From an uncultured Lachnospiraceae bacterium (GTDB lineage Bacteria > Bacillota > Clostridia > Lachnospirales > Lachnospiraceae): DNA of 31,133 nt. The stretch covers positions 1 through 31,133 of the forward strand of contig CAJUMC010000034.1 of the NCBI GenBank assembly GCA_910587085.1, in the 5' to 3' direction. The translations under genes were made by a program, and so were the position numbers. A model generated the notes under the pieces. That model ran no database searches. It was not told the DNA's origin and saw only the letters and a list, made by a program, of their open reading frames with translations. This document shows, piece after piece, positions 7,667 to 16,124 of this stretch (positions within the stretch are counted from its first letter, which is position 1; the number at the start of each line of letters is the position of its first letter).

Positions 7667-8665
7667 CTACATTTTAATACCGCTCTGGCTGAGACTCTCG
7701 ACAAATCCCTTCTGCGCCACAACATAGATCAGCAGCAGCGGGATGATCGTCATCAGAAGCCCCGTAGCAATCAGGGCCTGCTCATAAGCCGCCGAAGGCA
7801 GGGCGCCCGTGGTGACCGCCTGGTAGTAATCTCCAAGACGTCCTACAAGGCCGGTAAGAGCCTTCGGAAGAAGCCGGATCTTGCCGAGAAACAGCTTCGC
7901 ATAATAGGAATCCGTCCACTGCCATACGAACGAGAACAGGAAGCACGAGGTAAGAATCGGCTTCGCGTCCGGAAGCATGATCCGCAGGAAGGTTCTCAGC
8001 TTGCCGCAGCCGTCCACGTAGGCGGCCTCCTCCAGCTCCTTCGGGATATTCCGGAAAAACTGGCGCAGCATGAAGATATAAAGTCCGCTCTTGAGTCCCA
8101 TACATCCCATACACATCATAATGTACGGCGCCATGGAATTCTGCAGATTGATCGTGTCGCCCGTGATCGCCTTGAAAATACCCAGCACATCGAAAAACCG
8201 GAAATGCAGGAACAGCGAGGACGAAATGGTCTGCGGCGGCACAAGGATGGAAAGCATCACGCATGCAAACCAGAAGTTTCTGAGCGGGAATTTATACCGC
8301 GCAAAACCGTAGCCGGCAAGCGTACAGGCCGCCACCTGGATTACACTGACAAGCATCGCCACCAGCACCGTGTTTTTCAGGCACACCCAGAATTCCAGCA
8401 GCTCGTTTGCCAGTCTGTAATTCGAGAAGGTAAAATTTCTCGGAATCGAGATTACCGTACTGTCATAAAGGTCCTTCTCCGCCATAAAGCTGATGGAGAT
8501 TTTGTTGAACAGAGGCTGCAGGATCAGAAAGCACAGACCGAACAGCAGGATTGCCCTCGCAACTTTGTAGAGCGTCGCATTTATTGTTTTCTTTAAAAGA
8601 TAACCGCCAGATTTTTGATTGCGCTCCCAAAATTTTTGTCTTTCCACACTTTTTACTCTACTCAT
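7667..8665 (-). CDS. Sugar ABC transporter permease, MalG/AraQ type
   Basis: Inner-membrane permease subunit with a type I (MetI-like) fold, 332 aa from the start at 8665. That start (MSRVKSVERQ) has AAGAAGG upstream and overlaps the preceding permease gene by 8 bp, which suggests translational coupling. The ATG at 8704 would overlap it by 47 bp and is less likely. About six hydrophobic segments are visible. The EAA loop that docks the ATPase is clear: EEAAYVDGCGKLRTFLRI followed by MLP. The N-terminal tail is longer and more basic than usual. It pairs with the MalF-type permease at 8658-9563 and the solute-binding protein at 6073-7518. Confidence 0.93.
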   Translation of the reverse strand: MSRVKSVERQKFWERNQKSGGYLLKKTINATLYKVARAILLFGLCFLILQPLFNKISISFMAEKDLYDSTVISIPRNFTFSNYRLANELLEFWVCLKNTVLVAMLVSVIQVAACTLAGYGFARYKFPLRNFWFACVMLSILVPPQTISSSLFLHFRFFDVLGIFKAITGDTINLQNSMAPYIMMCMGCMGLKSGLYIFMLRQFFRNIPKELEEAAYVDGCGKLRTFLRIMLPDAKPILTSCFLFSFVWQWTDSYYAKLFLGKIRLLPKALTGLVGRLGDYYQAVTTGALPSAAYEQALIATGLLMTIIPLLLIYVVAQKGFVESLSQSGIKM

Positions 8666-9563
8666 AATAGTATACCTTCTTTGATATGATGAATGACACG
8701 ACACCGATTATTCCCATAACGCAGAGGAAATAGCTCCACGCCATGGCAGAACTGAAACCGTAGTCCATCTGGCGGGACATGGTATCGTTGATTTTCTCCA
8801 TGACCTTGTTATCCGTCCGGATAAGGAAGTCAATGATAGAGTAAACAATGTTGACCAGGATGAGTGAGCTGACCATCGGGAAGGTAATCTTCCAGAAGCT
8901 CTCCCACGCTGTACAGCCCTCGATCTTCGCAGCCTCGTACATCGAGGTCGAGACGGTCTGAAGACCGGACAGGAAAATAATTATCTGTATACCGGAAGCG
9001 ATTGCGACGTCGTAAACGCTGTCCACAATATCAAACACATACTGGAAAAATTTCGAACCGCTGCCCCCCGTATCCAGAATGGACTGCAGGGTGCTGGTAA
9101 CGCTCGAGGTATTCGCCGACGACTGAACGACATCTTCCATGCCCTGAAGCAGGGTGTTGTTATATTCCAGGCCGACGATAACGCCGGAGGAAAGAATAAC
9201 CGGAAGGAAGAAAATCGCTCTCACCACGCCTCTTCCCTTGAACTCCTGATTCAGGAGCAGGGCTACGAAAAAGCTGAACACGAGCGTGGCTGGTACGCGG
9301 TACGCCATATTGCTCAGGGATTCGGTCAGAAGCCGGTTGAACTCAGCATCGAGAGTAAAAGCTCTCTTATAGTTGGCCAGTCCGCTGAACTCCATGGTGA
9401 AACCGCCGGCCCCTACCGTAACGTTACAGAAGCTCATGTACATCGACTGGAACAGCGGGTAGGCAAGGAACGCCACAAACCCTACGATAAACGGAAGAAT
9501 AAACAGGTAGCCGGCGATGGAGTTTTTCTGAGCCAGCGTCATTTTCTTTTTCTTCTTTGCCAT
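8658..9563 (-). CDS. Sugar ABC transporter permease, MalF/UgpA type
   Basis: Permease subunit of 301 aa with six predicted membrane helices and a strongly basic N-terminus (MAKKKKKMTLAQK). The EAA loop is YEAAKIEGCTAWESFWKITF. An extended Ser/Thr/Gly-rich segment (about residues 132-165) follows the second or third helix and probably lies outside the membrane. The start at 9563 directly abuts the stop codon of the DUF5696 gene and has GGGGGGAG as ribosome binding site. It forms a heterodimer with the MalG-type permease downstream. Confidence 0.93.
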   Translation of the reverse strand: MAKKKKKMTLAQKNSIAGYLFILPFIVGFVAFLAYPLFQSMYMSFCNVTVGAGGFTMEFSGLANYKRAFTLDAEFNRLLTESLSNMAYRVPATLVFSFFVALLLNQEFKGRGVVRAIFFLPVILSSGVIVGLEYNNTLLQGMEDVVQSSANTSSVTSTLQSILDTGGSGSKFFQYVFDIVDSVYDVAIASGIQIIIFLSGLQTVSTSMYEAAKIEGCTAWESFWKITFPMVSSLILVNIVYSIIDFLIRTDNKVMEKINDTMSRQMDYGFSSAMAWSYFLCVMGIIGVVSFIISKKVYYYE

Positions 9564-12116
9564 TTATTCTCCCCCCTTCTGCACCGTATAGCTTCTCGCT
9601 CCTACCTCAAGACCGCCCTCGCTGTAATCGGTGTAGTTGTAATTCACATATACTCTTGTGCCGTCCTCGTAAACCGTCTCAGTCACTCCGGCCGCTACGG
9701 TACGGTGTCCGGTGATAAACTGATTGAACACGCCGCCCAGCGCCTCGTTGTACTCCTTGTAGCGTGCTGCTGTCCGCTCCTTCCAGAGATCATACTCTGT
9801 TCCGTACAGATAGGTATACTGTGTTCTCTGAAGCTCCGCGGTCGATTCCTTAATAAAGGTGTAATACAGGCCGGCGCCGGTTTCGATCGTCTTGAGCCAT
9901 ACGGTCTCCTCGTCTTCCGCGAGATTCATCGCCTTGCCGGTGTAGTTTACAAGCCCGTGAAGCGCAATCGTATAGAACGGAACCTGCTCGTCGATAATGC
10001 CCTTTTCCTTGGCTGCCAGATCCATCCCGACAATCGTATCCACATATGGTGCCGCATAAGCATTTCCGCCGTAGATCATGGTCTTGTGGCCGTTTGCGGC
10101 AAGCTCCGCAAGCTTTGCCTGCTGCAGCTTCATCGTCTCCTCGCGGGTAACGACATTTTTCGGATTGTAATCCGCTCCGAGCAGATTGCCGAGATCTCCG
10201 AAGGAAAGATTCGTGACGCCGTATTTGCCCGCACTCTTCAGAAGAGAGTCGATCAGCTTCATTGTGAAAGAGCTCTTAACCAGTGTTCTGAGCGTGTCGT
10301 CGCTCTCGTCCATCCTTGCATAGTATACTGTGTTGTAGTCCCACAGCTCCGCGAGCTCCTTTGTCACATATTTTGCCGAATCGCGGTTTGCGCGGTAGCC
10401 GTCGAACATACCATTATTATAAGCGAATTCAACAAAAGCTTCAAGATAAAGATCCACACCCTGCTCCTTTGCCAGCGATGTGAACTTTTTAAAGCTGCTC
10501 TTACTGCCCAGCTCGGAAATCAGCTTCACCTTCGTCGGCACGGTATGCTTTATGCCGTTGTTGAACCAGCCGATGTATTTCATGCTGAGATTGGACAGCC
10601 CGGCCGCCTTCAGCTCGGACAGAATATCCGCTGCATCCTTGTAGGTGGTCAGCTCCTTGGATACCGTTGCCGGGAACCCGAGGCGATTTTCCGTCTTCTC
10701 AATCGCTCCGACCAGCTCAACCAGGATCGGAGCCTCCGTGTCATCATTTTTCTTCAGCTCCGGATAGCGCTCCATCAGATAGCTCCGGTATGTCGCCGCC
10801 ATGTCCATGTAGCTGTCGCTTTCCAGAAAACGGTAGCGGCTGACCAGGTCGCCGTCCGGCGTCTGCTTCTCATACACGATAACCGCCTTGTCTGATTTCT
10901 GCGACACATCCATGCTCTCGCCGTGAATAATATTGTAGGAGGCGTTCGCATAGTTGAAAGTATGATAACGTCCGGACACATCGGCCTCGATTGTCGCGTA
11001 AGCGCTGCCCTCCTCCATAATGCAGAGGAAAGAAGAACCGTTGTTGCAGATTCCGAATACCGGATAACGCGCCTTGATATCGTTGATAACCTCAGTTCTT
11101 ATGGTAGCATAATCCCAGCCGTAAACGCTGCTGATGAAATTGCCCTGCGTCGTTTTTCCGTTATTGAAGCGGATGATGCCGCCGTTTCCGTCCGGCACAA
11201 GCAGAAAGCCTTCATCCGACTGTCCGCCCGCCCCGAAGAACGGCAGCGGCTTAATCATTAAAATCGGATACTCGGTCTTGTAGGCAACCTCTTCCAGCGG
11301 CACGCGTACGAGGAAATCCGGCCCGTCAAGTTCATAGACCATCGACACGTCGAACACCGGCTTCTCAATCGCCTTTGTAACGCTGTACCTCGCGGCATCC
11401 TCCTCATAATCCTCTTCCGTGTAGCCGGCTGCCGCAAAATATTCCTCAATCTTGACCTTAAGGTATTCCTGCAGGTTTTCTCGAAGGACATAAACGCATT
11501 CCGTCGCCAGATCCGGATAGGTTGCAAGCAGCGTCTCCTTGTCATCATCCGCGCGGAGCTTTTCGATATCATACTTGCGGTAGTACTCATTGATACGCTT
11601 CTGCGTTTTGGAATCCATAAGCGTGTAGAACTCCATCATTCTGGATTCCGGAACCGCGGTCGGCATGATGTAGGTCCGCTCGATATTTCCGATCGAGTAC
11701 TTGACCTTCAGGCCGTTTTCCAGCTCCTCTATCTCGTACAGCTGGTTCTGAACACTGTAAGTGTAGCTGTCGAAGTCTGTCTTTACGCCGTTCTGCGTAC
11801 CGTACTGTATCTGAAGCGTAGACTGCAGCCTTCCCTTCGTCGCGGTAACGGCAATATTCTCACCGCTCAGATCCGGCGGATTGGAATACCATACCTTTCC
11901 GGTCTTCTTTTCCGTCAGTGTAAACTGCGTCGTTTCCGGGTCAAGCACAAACTTCAGATAATCATTTTCCAGCACATATTCGGATTTTCCTTCCTCATAG
12001 CCGTAAATGGTTACGCTGTCGTCTACTTCCTCTTCCTCCCCGCAGCCGTTCAGAGTGAACAGGCCCAGCGCGAGGAGCAGCATGAGAAGGAGACTCCGTA
12101 CATTAACCGTTTTCAT
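9564..12116 (-). CDS. DUF5696-type lipoprotein, possible glycan-active enzyme
   Basis: An 850-aa lipoprotein (signal peptide ending TLNGC, then an acidic EEEEVDD stretch). I recognise it as the DUF5696 family from its overall sequence and its neighbours; its function is not established. The N-terminal third begins ENDYLKFVLDPETTQFTLTE and resembles the beta-sandwich of galactose-mutarotase-like domains that precede catalytic barrels in glycosidases. The middle and C-terminal part (about residues 470-790) has alternating strand/helix segments such as GVDLYLEAFVEFAYNNGMF and VTNLSFGDLGNLLGADY, suggesting a TIM barrel with acidic residues at strand ends. A C-terminal strand-rich tail contains TRVYVNYNYTDYSEGG. 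It lies 21 bp after the Yip1 gene and directly before a permease. A surface glycosidase or glycan-binding role is inference. Confidence 0.8.
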   Translation of the reverse strand: MKTVNVRSLLLMLLLALGLFTLNGCGEEEEVDDSVTIYGYEEGKSEYVLENDYLKFVLDPETTQFTLTEKKTGKVWYSNPPDLSGENIAVTATKGRLQSTLQIQYGTQNGVKTDFDSYTYSVQNQLYEIEELENGLKVKYSIGNIERTYIMPTAVPESRMMEFYTLMDSKTQKRINEYYRKYDIEKLRADDDKETLLATYPDLATECVYVLRENLQEYLKVKIEEYFAAAGYTEEDYEEDAARYSVTKAIEKPVFDVSMVYELDGPDFLVRVPLEEVAYKTEYPILMIKPLPFFGAGGQSDEGFLLVPDGNGGIIRFNNGKTTQGNFISSVYGWDYATIRTEVINDIKARYPVFGICNNGSSFLCIMEEGSAYATIEADVSGRYHTFNYANASYNIIHGESMDVSQKSDKAVIVYEKQTPDGDLVSRYRFLESDSYMDMAATYRSYLMERYPELKKNDDTEAPILVELVGAIEKTENRLGFPATVSKELTTYKDAADILSELKAAGLSNLSMKYIGWFNNGIKHTVPTKVKLISELGSKSSFKKFTSLAKEQGVDLYLEAFVEFAYNNGMFDGYRANRDSAKYVTKELAELWDYNTVYYARMDESDDTLRTLVKSSFTMKLIDSLLKSAGKYGVTNLSFGDLGNLLGADYNPKNVVTREETMKLQQAKLAELAANGHKTMIYGGNAYAAPYVDTIVGMDLAAKEKGIIDEQVPFYTIALHGLVNYTGKAMNLAEDEETVWLKTIETGAGLYYTFIKESTAELQRTQYTYLYGTEYDLWKERTAARYKEYNEALGGVFNQFITGHRTVAAGVTETVYEDGTRVYVNYNYTDYSEGGLEVGARSYTVQKGGE

Positions 12117-12137
12117 GAAATTACCTCCTTCTTGCTT

Positions 12138-12800
12138 TTAGTAGAATCGGAACGCGATTTCCTTGTACAGCGAAATGAAATATGCGAAACCATCCGAAAT
12201 CAGACTGAAGAACAGCAGCATGATAAAGATGATAATCAGCATTCCCACCGCGGTAGCAATCGCCGCGAACAGGGCTTTTCCCAGGCTGTAATCGTGAATC
12301 ATCATCATCGCGCACATAATAAGCAGGCCGATCCAGATCTTGGAGAACTGATCCAGGTAGCCCCAGAATACCCCCTCCTCGCTGGTCACGATATTGCTGA
12401 GGAAAATCATCGGGAACTGTAGCAGCACATAAGGCGTCATCGCGTAGCAGACAGCCATATAGATATTTTTCAGCGTCCCTTTTCCGTCAAACAGCGTTGT
12501 CAGACACCAGTTGGATAAACAGCCGATCGCCAGCGGCAGTATCAGCTGCAGACTGTACATCAGGATGTTGAAGTGCTCCGGATCGTACCTAATAAACATG
12601 AAACTTGTAAAAAGTGCTCTCCAGATCCGTACGAGCAGCACCGCAATCAGAATCGTGTTGGCTGCCGCCATCGAGCCTCTCTTCTCATGTATCAGATCCC
12701 AGAAACCGTCGAAGGGATGCACAATCAGATGAAGTGAATATTTGAGCGACTTCTTGTATGCGCTAAGGTTCTGCCTGTTGACCTTTTCTGCTATTTTCAT
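12138..12800 (-). CDS. Yip1-family integral membrane protein
   Basis: A 220-aa membrane protein with about five hydrophobic segments (for example ILIAVLLVRIWRALFTSFMF, LILPLAIGCLSNWCLTTLF and a very hydrophobic C-terminal helix around IIIFIMLLFFSLISD). The N-terminal motif HPFDGFWDLIHEKRGSM and the polar LFDGKGTLKNIYMAVCYAMTPY segment fit bacterial Yip1-domain proteins. The biochemical role of the bacterial family is unknown. The start overlaps the stop of the NHL/TPR gene by 4 bp (ATGA-type), so the two are translationally coupled. Its fixed place between the NHL/TPR protein and the DUF5696 lipoprotein suggests that the three form one membrane assembly. Confidence 0.85.
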   Translation of the reverse strand: MKIAEKVNRQNLSAYKKSLKYSLHLIVHPFDGFWDLIHEKRGSMAAANTILIAVLLVRIWRALFTSFMFIRYDPEHFNILMYSLQLILPLAIGCLSNWCLTTLFDGKGTLKNIYMAVCYAMTPYVLLQFPMIFLSNIVTSEEGVFWGYLDQFSKIWIGLLIMCAMMMIHDYSLGKALFAAIATAVGMLIIIFIMLLFFSLISDGFAYFISLYKEIAFRFY

Positions 12801-14272
12801 TCCTCCATCGCCTCCCTCTTTATTTTTTTCACTTTCTTTATTGTCTTAGGAACAATTATCAGAACGAGAAGTCCGACGATAAACCAGCCGATATGATCTT
12901 CAATCCACTCCTTCCGCCACAACTTGAATGCCTTGGAATAAAACTTTCCATAATACTTGACCTCAAAATAATCCATTGCCTCCTCGTAGCGCTCCTGGCG
13001 AAGCAGCGAGCGGCCGATTCCGAGATATGCCAGATCATAGTTTCCGTTGAGGCGAAGCACCTCTCTCCAGTAATCGGCGGACAGATCGTAATCCCCTTTC
13101 TGATACGCGCCGAGCGCGCTGTTGATCAGCCTGCCGTATTCCGTAAGCACAAGCCTTGTCAGATTGTTGGATCTGCTGTCAAGTACGTACAGATCGTTTC
13201 CGATATGATCGAGCGCAGACGGCATCTGAAAGGTTCCGAGCGTATTGCCGACTCCGCCGAAAGCATACAGCAGATTGCCCTGAGAATCATAGCCGAACAG
13301 TCTGCCTCGCATACGGTCGATCGCAAAGTAGGTTTCGTTCTCGAGCGCTGTGACATCAACCAGCTTTGACGGGCCGTTGATGCCGGCGCCCTTGCCCCAC
13401 ATCACATCGCCGATCGGCGGGACATCGCCGTTTTTAATCAGGATATCCGCACCCATGGAATTCAGCTTGCGGATCGGCTTCGCCTTGTCACTCTTCAGAT
13501 CCCACTCCTCAAACACGGAGGTGGTCACATAGAGGAAACCGTCCTGGTCGATCGCAATGTTGTTGTACTCCGTCGGTACAAACTGCTCCATCTGTGCTCT
13601 CTGTGCCTGCGTGGAAAGCTTCTTCCATATATAGTCGATCATGGAAAAGGTTACGGCATTTGCTCCGATATAACCGGTAAACACGCCCTCCGGCGAATAC
13701 TGCATAACACCCTTGTTGATATTCGTAGCAAGTGCCAGCACGCGGCCCGCATCGTCCACAACCGCCTTGACCGGCAGGAAGTCCTGCGATGCGTCGTAGG
13801 TTTCATCGACCGGCTTGATAAAGGTCTGAATCATATTCAGATCCTTATCCATGCGGACGATACGTGCATTCTTCGTATCGCACACGTAGATATCGCCGTT
13901 TTTCGCGACAAACACATCGTTCGGAGAGTTGAATGTATCGTCTGCATCCCCGTTTTTAAAAGTTTCGATCACCCGCACAAGCGTGATCTCATCTATGCCG
14001 GCCTTCAGAACCACAATCCGGTTCTTTCCGGTATCCGCGATGTAGATCTCATCCCCGAAGGTATGCATTCCCTGCGGAGATGAAAAATCGCCGATGCCGA
14101 GATCCGAGCCGAGCACCTGAAGCTGTGCCCTGTAGGCATCGGGTGATTCGCGCGGATCTCCGTAAAAGTCGTAAATATAGGTATAATTGCTTGGTTCCGC
14201 CTCTGCGCTCACCGTAGGAGTAAGCAGGAACAGCACAAGCATCAGACAAAGAATTCTGCTAATTTTTTTCAT
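12797..14272 (-). CDS. NHL-propeller/TPR protein with C-terminal membrane anchor
   Basis: A 491-aa exported protein. A signal peptide (cleavage likely after TVSA) is followed by repeated NHL-type beta-propeller blades: FSSPQGMHTFGDEIYIADTG, NSPNDVFVAKNGDIYVCDTK, QMPSALDHIGNDLYVLDSRS and others, covering about residues 50-370. A TPR-like helical region follows (ALGAYQKGDYDLSADYWREV and AYLGIGRSLLRQERYEEAM). A transmembrane helix near the C-terminus (WFIVGLLVLIIVPKTI) ends in a basic tail, so the propeller and TPRs face outside. No catalytic motif is seen; a scaffold or ligand-binding role is inferred. The gene lies 13 bp after a permease gene and overlaps the Yip1 gene. Confidence 0.87.
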   Translation of the reverse strand: MKKISRILCLMLVLFLLTPTVSAEAEPSNYTYIYDFYGDPRESPDAYRAQLQVLGSDLGIGDFSSPQGMHTFGDEIYIADTGKNRIVVLKAGIDEITLVRVIETFKNGDADDTFNSPNDVFVAKNGDIYVCDTKNARIVRMDKDLNMIQTFIKPVDETYDASQDFLPVKAVVDDAGRVLALATNINKGVMQYSPEGVFTGYIGANAVTFSMIDYIWKKLSTQAQRAQMEQFVPTEYNNIAIDQDGFLYVTTSVFEEWDLKSDKAKPIRKLNSMGADILIKNGDVPPIGDVMWGKGAGINGPSKLVDVTALENETYFAIDRMRGRLFGYDSQGNLLYAFGGVGNTLGTFQMPSALDHIGNDLYVLDSRSNNLTRLVLTEYGRLINSALGAYQKGDYDLSADYWREVLRLNGNYDLAYLGIGRSLLRQERYEEAMDYFEVKYYGKFYSKAFKLWRKEWIEDHIGWFIVGLLVLIIVPKTIKKVKKIKREAMEE

Positions 14273-14285
14273 GCCCTTCTCCTCC

Positions 14286-15143
14286 TTAATCCTTGATACC
14301 CGAGCTTGCCATCGTCTCGAGAATATTGCTCTGTGACAGGATGAAGGTCAGAATCGGGACAATCATCATGAAGAGCGTTACTGCTGAACCGACGCCGGCC
14401 CGCGATACGCCGCCGTTGATAATCTGCTGCAGCGCGTAAGGCAGCGTTTTGAGTTCCTCGGAATAAATGTAGTTGGAAGCCTTGGTATTCCAGAGGTTCT
14501 GAACCGAGAAAATAATCAGGGTCAGCCATGCCGGCTTTACCATCGGCATAACGATCTTGTAGTAGATCGTCCATTCCTTTGCACCGTCGATTTTTGCCGC
14601 CTCAATAAGCGCGTCCGGGATACCTTCCATAAACTGCTTCATAAGGAAGAGTCCCATCGGAGAAGCGAACGCCGGGATAATAACTGCAAGGTAGCTGTCC
14701 ACCCAGCCGAGCCCGGTCATAATAAGGTAGTTCGGAATACCGAGCACATAGCCGGAGAACATCAGGGCCGTAACGACAATGTTGAAAAATGTTTTTCCGC
14801 CCGGAAAATCATATTTTGCCAGCACGTAGGCACCCATCGAAGCAAAGAGCAGATGGCCGATGGTACCAATCAGCGTGATGAACACCGTGTTGAATATGTA
14901 TCTCGAAAACGGCACCCACGATTTGCCCATGATAACGAACAAATCCTGGAAGTTATCCATCGTCGGATGCTGCACGAAGAATTTCGGCGGATAAAGATAA
15001 ATCTCATCCAGGGGCTTGAACGCACTGCTGATCGCATACACAAGCGGCAGCGCCATGAATATACCGAACAGTGTCAGCATGATATATATGCCGAGATCGC
15101 CTCCCCTGGACCTGTTCGGTTTTCTTCTCTTTAATTTCTTCAT
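14286..15143 (-). CDS. Sugar ABC transporter permease, MalG type (upstream pair)
   Basis: A 285-aa permease with six predicted helices. The EAA loop is IEAAKIDGAKEWTIYYKIVM. The first helix (LGIYIMLTLFGIFMALPLVYAI) follows a basic N-terminus. The start at 15143 has a GAGGAG ribosome binding site. It lies 30 bp after its MalF-type partner and 13 bp before the NHL/TPR gene. Together with the gene at 15174 it should form the channel served by the 967-aa binding protein, although exchange with the second permease pair cannot be excluded from sequence. Confidence 0.92.
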   Translation of the reverse strand: MKKLKRRKPNRSRGGDLGIYIMLTLFGIFMALPLVYAISSAFKPLDEIYLYPPKFFVQHPTMDNFQDLFVIMGKSWVPFSRYIFNTVFITLIGTIGHLLFASMGAYVLAKYDFPGGKTFFNIVVTALMFSGYVLGIPNYLIMTGLGWVDSYLAVIIPAFASPMGLFLMKQFMEGIPDALIEAAKIDGAKEWTIYYKIVMPMVKPAWLTLIIFSVQNLWNTKASNYIYSEELKTLPYALQQIINGGVSRAGVGSAVTLFMMIVPILTFILSQSNILETMASSGIKD

Positions 15144-15173
15144 TTCGGTCTCCTCACCTTTCCTTGGACGTTA

Positions 15174-16109
15174 TCAGGTTCCCACTTTCCTCAACAATGA
15201 CTGGATCAGCTTGTTGCAGAGAATCATTGTGATGAAAAGCACGGTTGCGATCGCAGATGCGTAGCCCATCTCAAAGCGGACGGAACCGTAATCGAAAAGG
15301 TGAGTTACAACGGTGCGGGCCGCGTAATCGGTACTCGGGAAGCCGGCCAGCGCCATTGTTACATCGCAGACGCCGAACGACTGCGTAATTGCCATAACCG
15401 CACCGAACATAAGCATCGGCTTCATGTTCGGCAGAGTGATATACCAGAGCTCCTGCCAGCGGTTTTTCACACCGTCCACATAGCCGGCCTCGTACTGCGC
15501 CTGATCGACGCCCTGAAGACCTGCCACGAAGGAGAGGAATCCGGTTCCGAGACTCATCCAGAGGATAACAAGAAGGATGACCGGCATCATGTAATTCGGG
15601 TCGGTCAGCCAGAGGATCGGCTGGCTGATAAAGCCGAGCTTCATCAGGAACGCGTTGACATAGCCGTACGCGTCGCCCGAGAACATGATCGCCCAGATCA
15701 GATAAACCTGCCCGGAAATCGTCGGCGCATAGAAAACCAGCACGGCAAAGGCACGGATGTAACGCGGAAGCTCATTGATGAACCACGCGAACAGGAACGA
15801 TGCCAGATAACCGATCGGACCGGTGATCGCCGCGATCAGGAAGGTGTTCGTGACGGACGTCAGGAACACGTCGTCCGCCAGGAACAGGTTGATGTAATTC
15901 TGAAGACCGACAAAGCGCGGTGATTCAAATACATTGTAGTACGTAAAGCTAAGGCAAATCGACATCACTACCGGCACGATGTAAAACAGGGTGAAGATAA
16001 TGGCGTACGGCAGAAGAAACAGGTAACAATTCTTCGAGCGCTTAGCCTTATACATCGCAATGTGAAAATTCTTTTTCTTTTTCTGCACGTATTTATTTAA
16101 GATCGACAT
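15174..16109 (-). CDS. Sugar ABC transporter permease, MalF/LplB type (upstream pair)
   Basis: A 311-aa permease with a basic N-terminal tail (MSILNKYVQKKKKNFH) and six predicted helices. The EAA loop reads YEAGYVDGVKNRWQELWYIT then LP, with Gly in place of the second Ala of EAA. This is tolerated in the family. The start at 16109 follows GGGGGGAG. It lies 15 bp downstream of the 967-aa solute-binding protein gene, so the two are certainly co-transcribed. Its ATPase partner is not encoded in this window. Confidence 0.92.
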   Translation of the reverse strand: MSILNKYVQKKKKNFHIAMYKAKRSKNCYLFLLPYAIIFTLFYIVPVVMSICLSFTYYNVFESPRFVGLQNYINLFLADDVFLTSVTNTFLIAAITGPIGYLASFLFAWFINELPRYIRAFAVLVFYAPTISGQVYLIWAIMFSGDAYGYVNAFLMKLGFISQPILWLTDPNYMMPVILLVILWMSLGTGFLSFVAGLQGVDQAQYEAGYVDGVKNRWQELWYITLPNMKPMLMFGAVMAITQSFGVCDVTMALAGFPSTDYAARTVVTHLFDYGSVRFEMGYASAIATVLFITMILCNKLIQSLLRKVGT

Positions 16110-16124
16110 TTTCTCTCCCCCCTT

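Noticed and set aside
9705..10895. 396-codon plus-strand open frame antisense to the DUF5696 gene
   Set aside because: No motif or translation signal; the opposite strand carries the well-supported lipoprotein gene.
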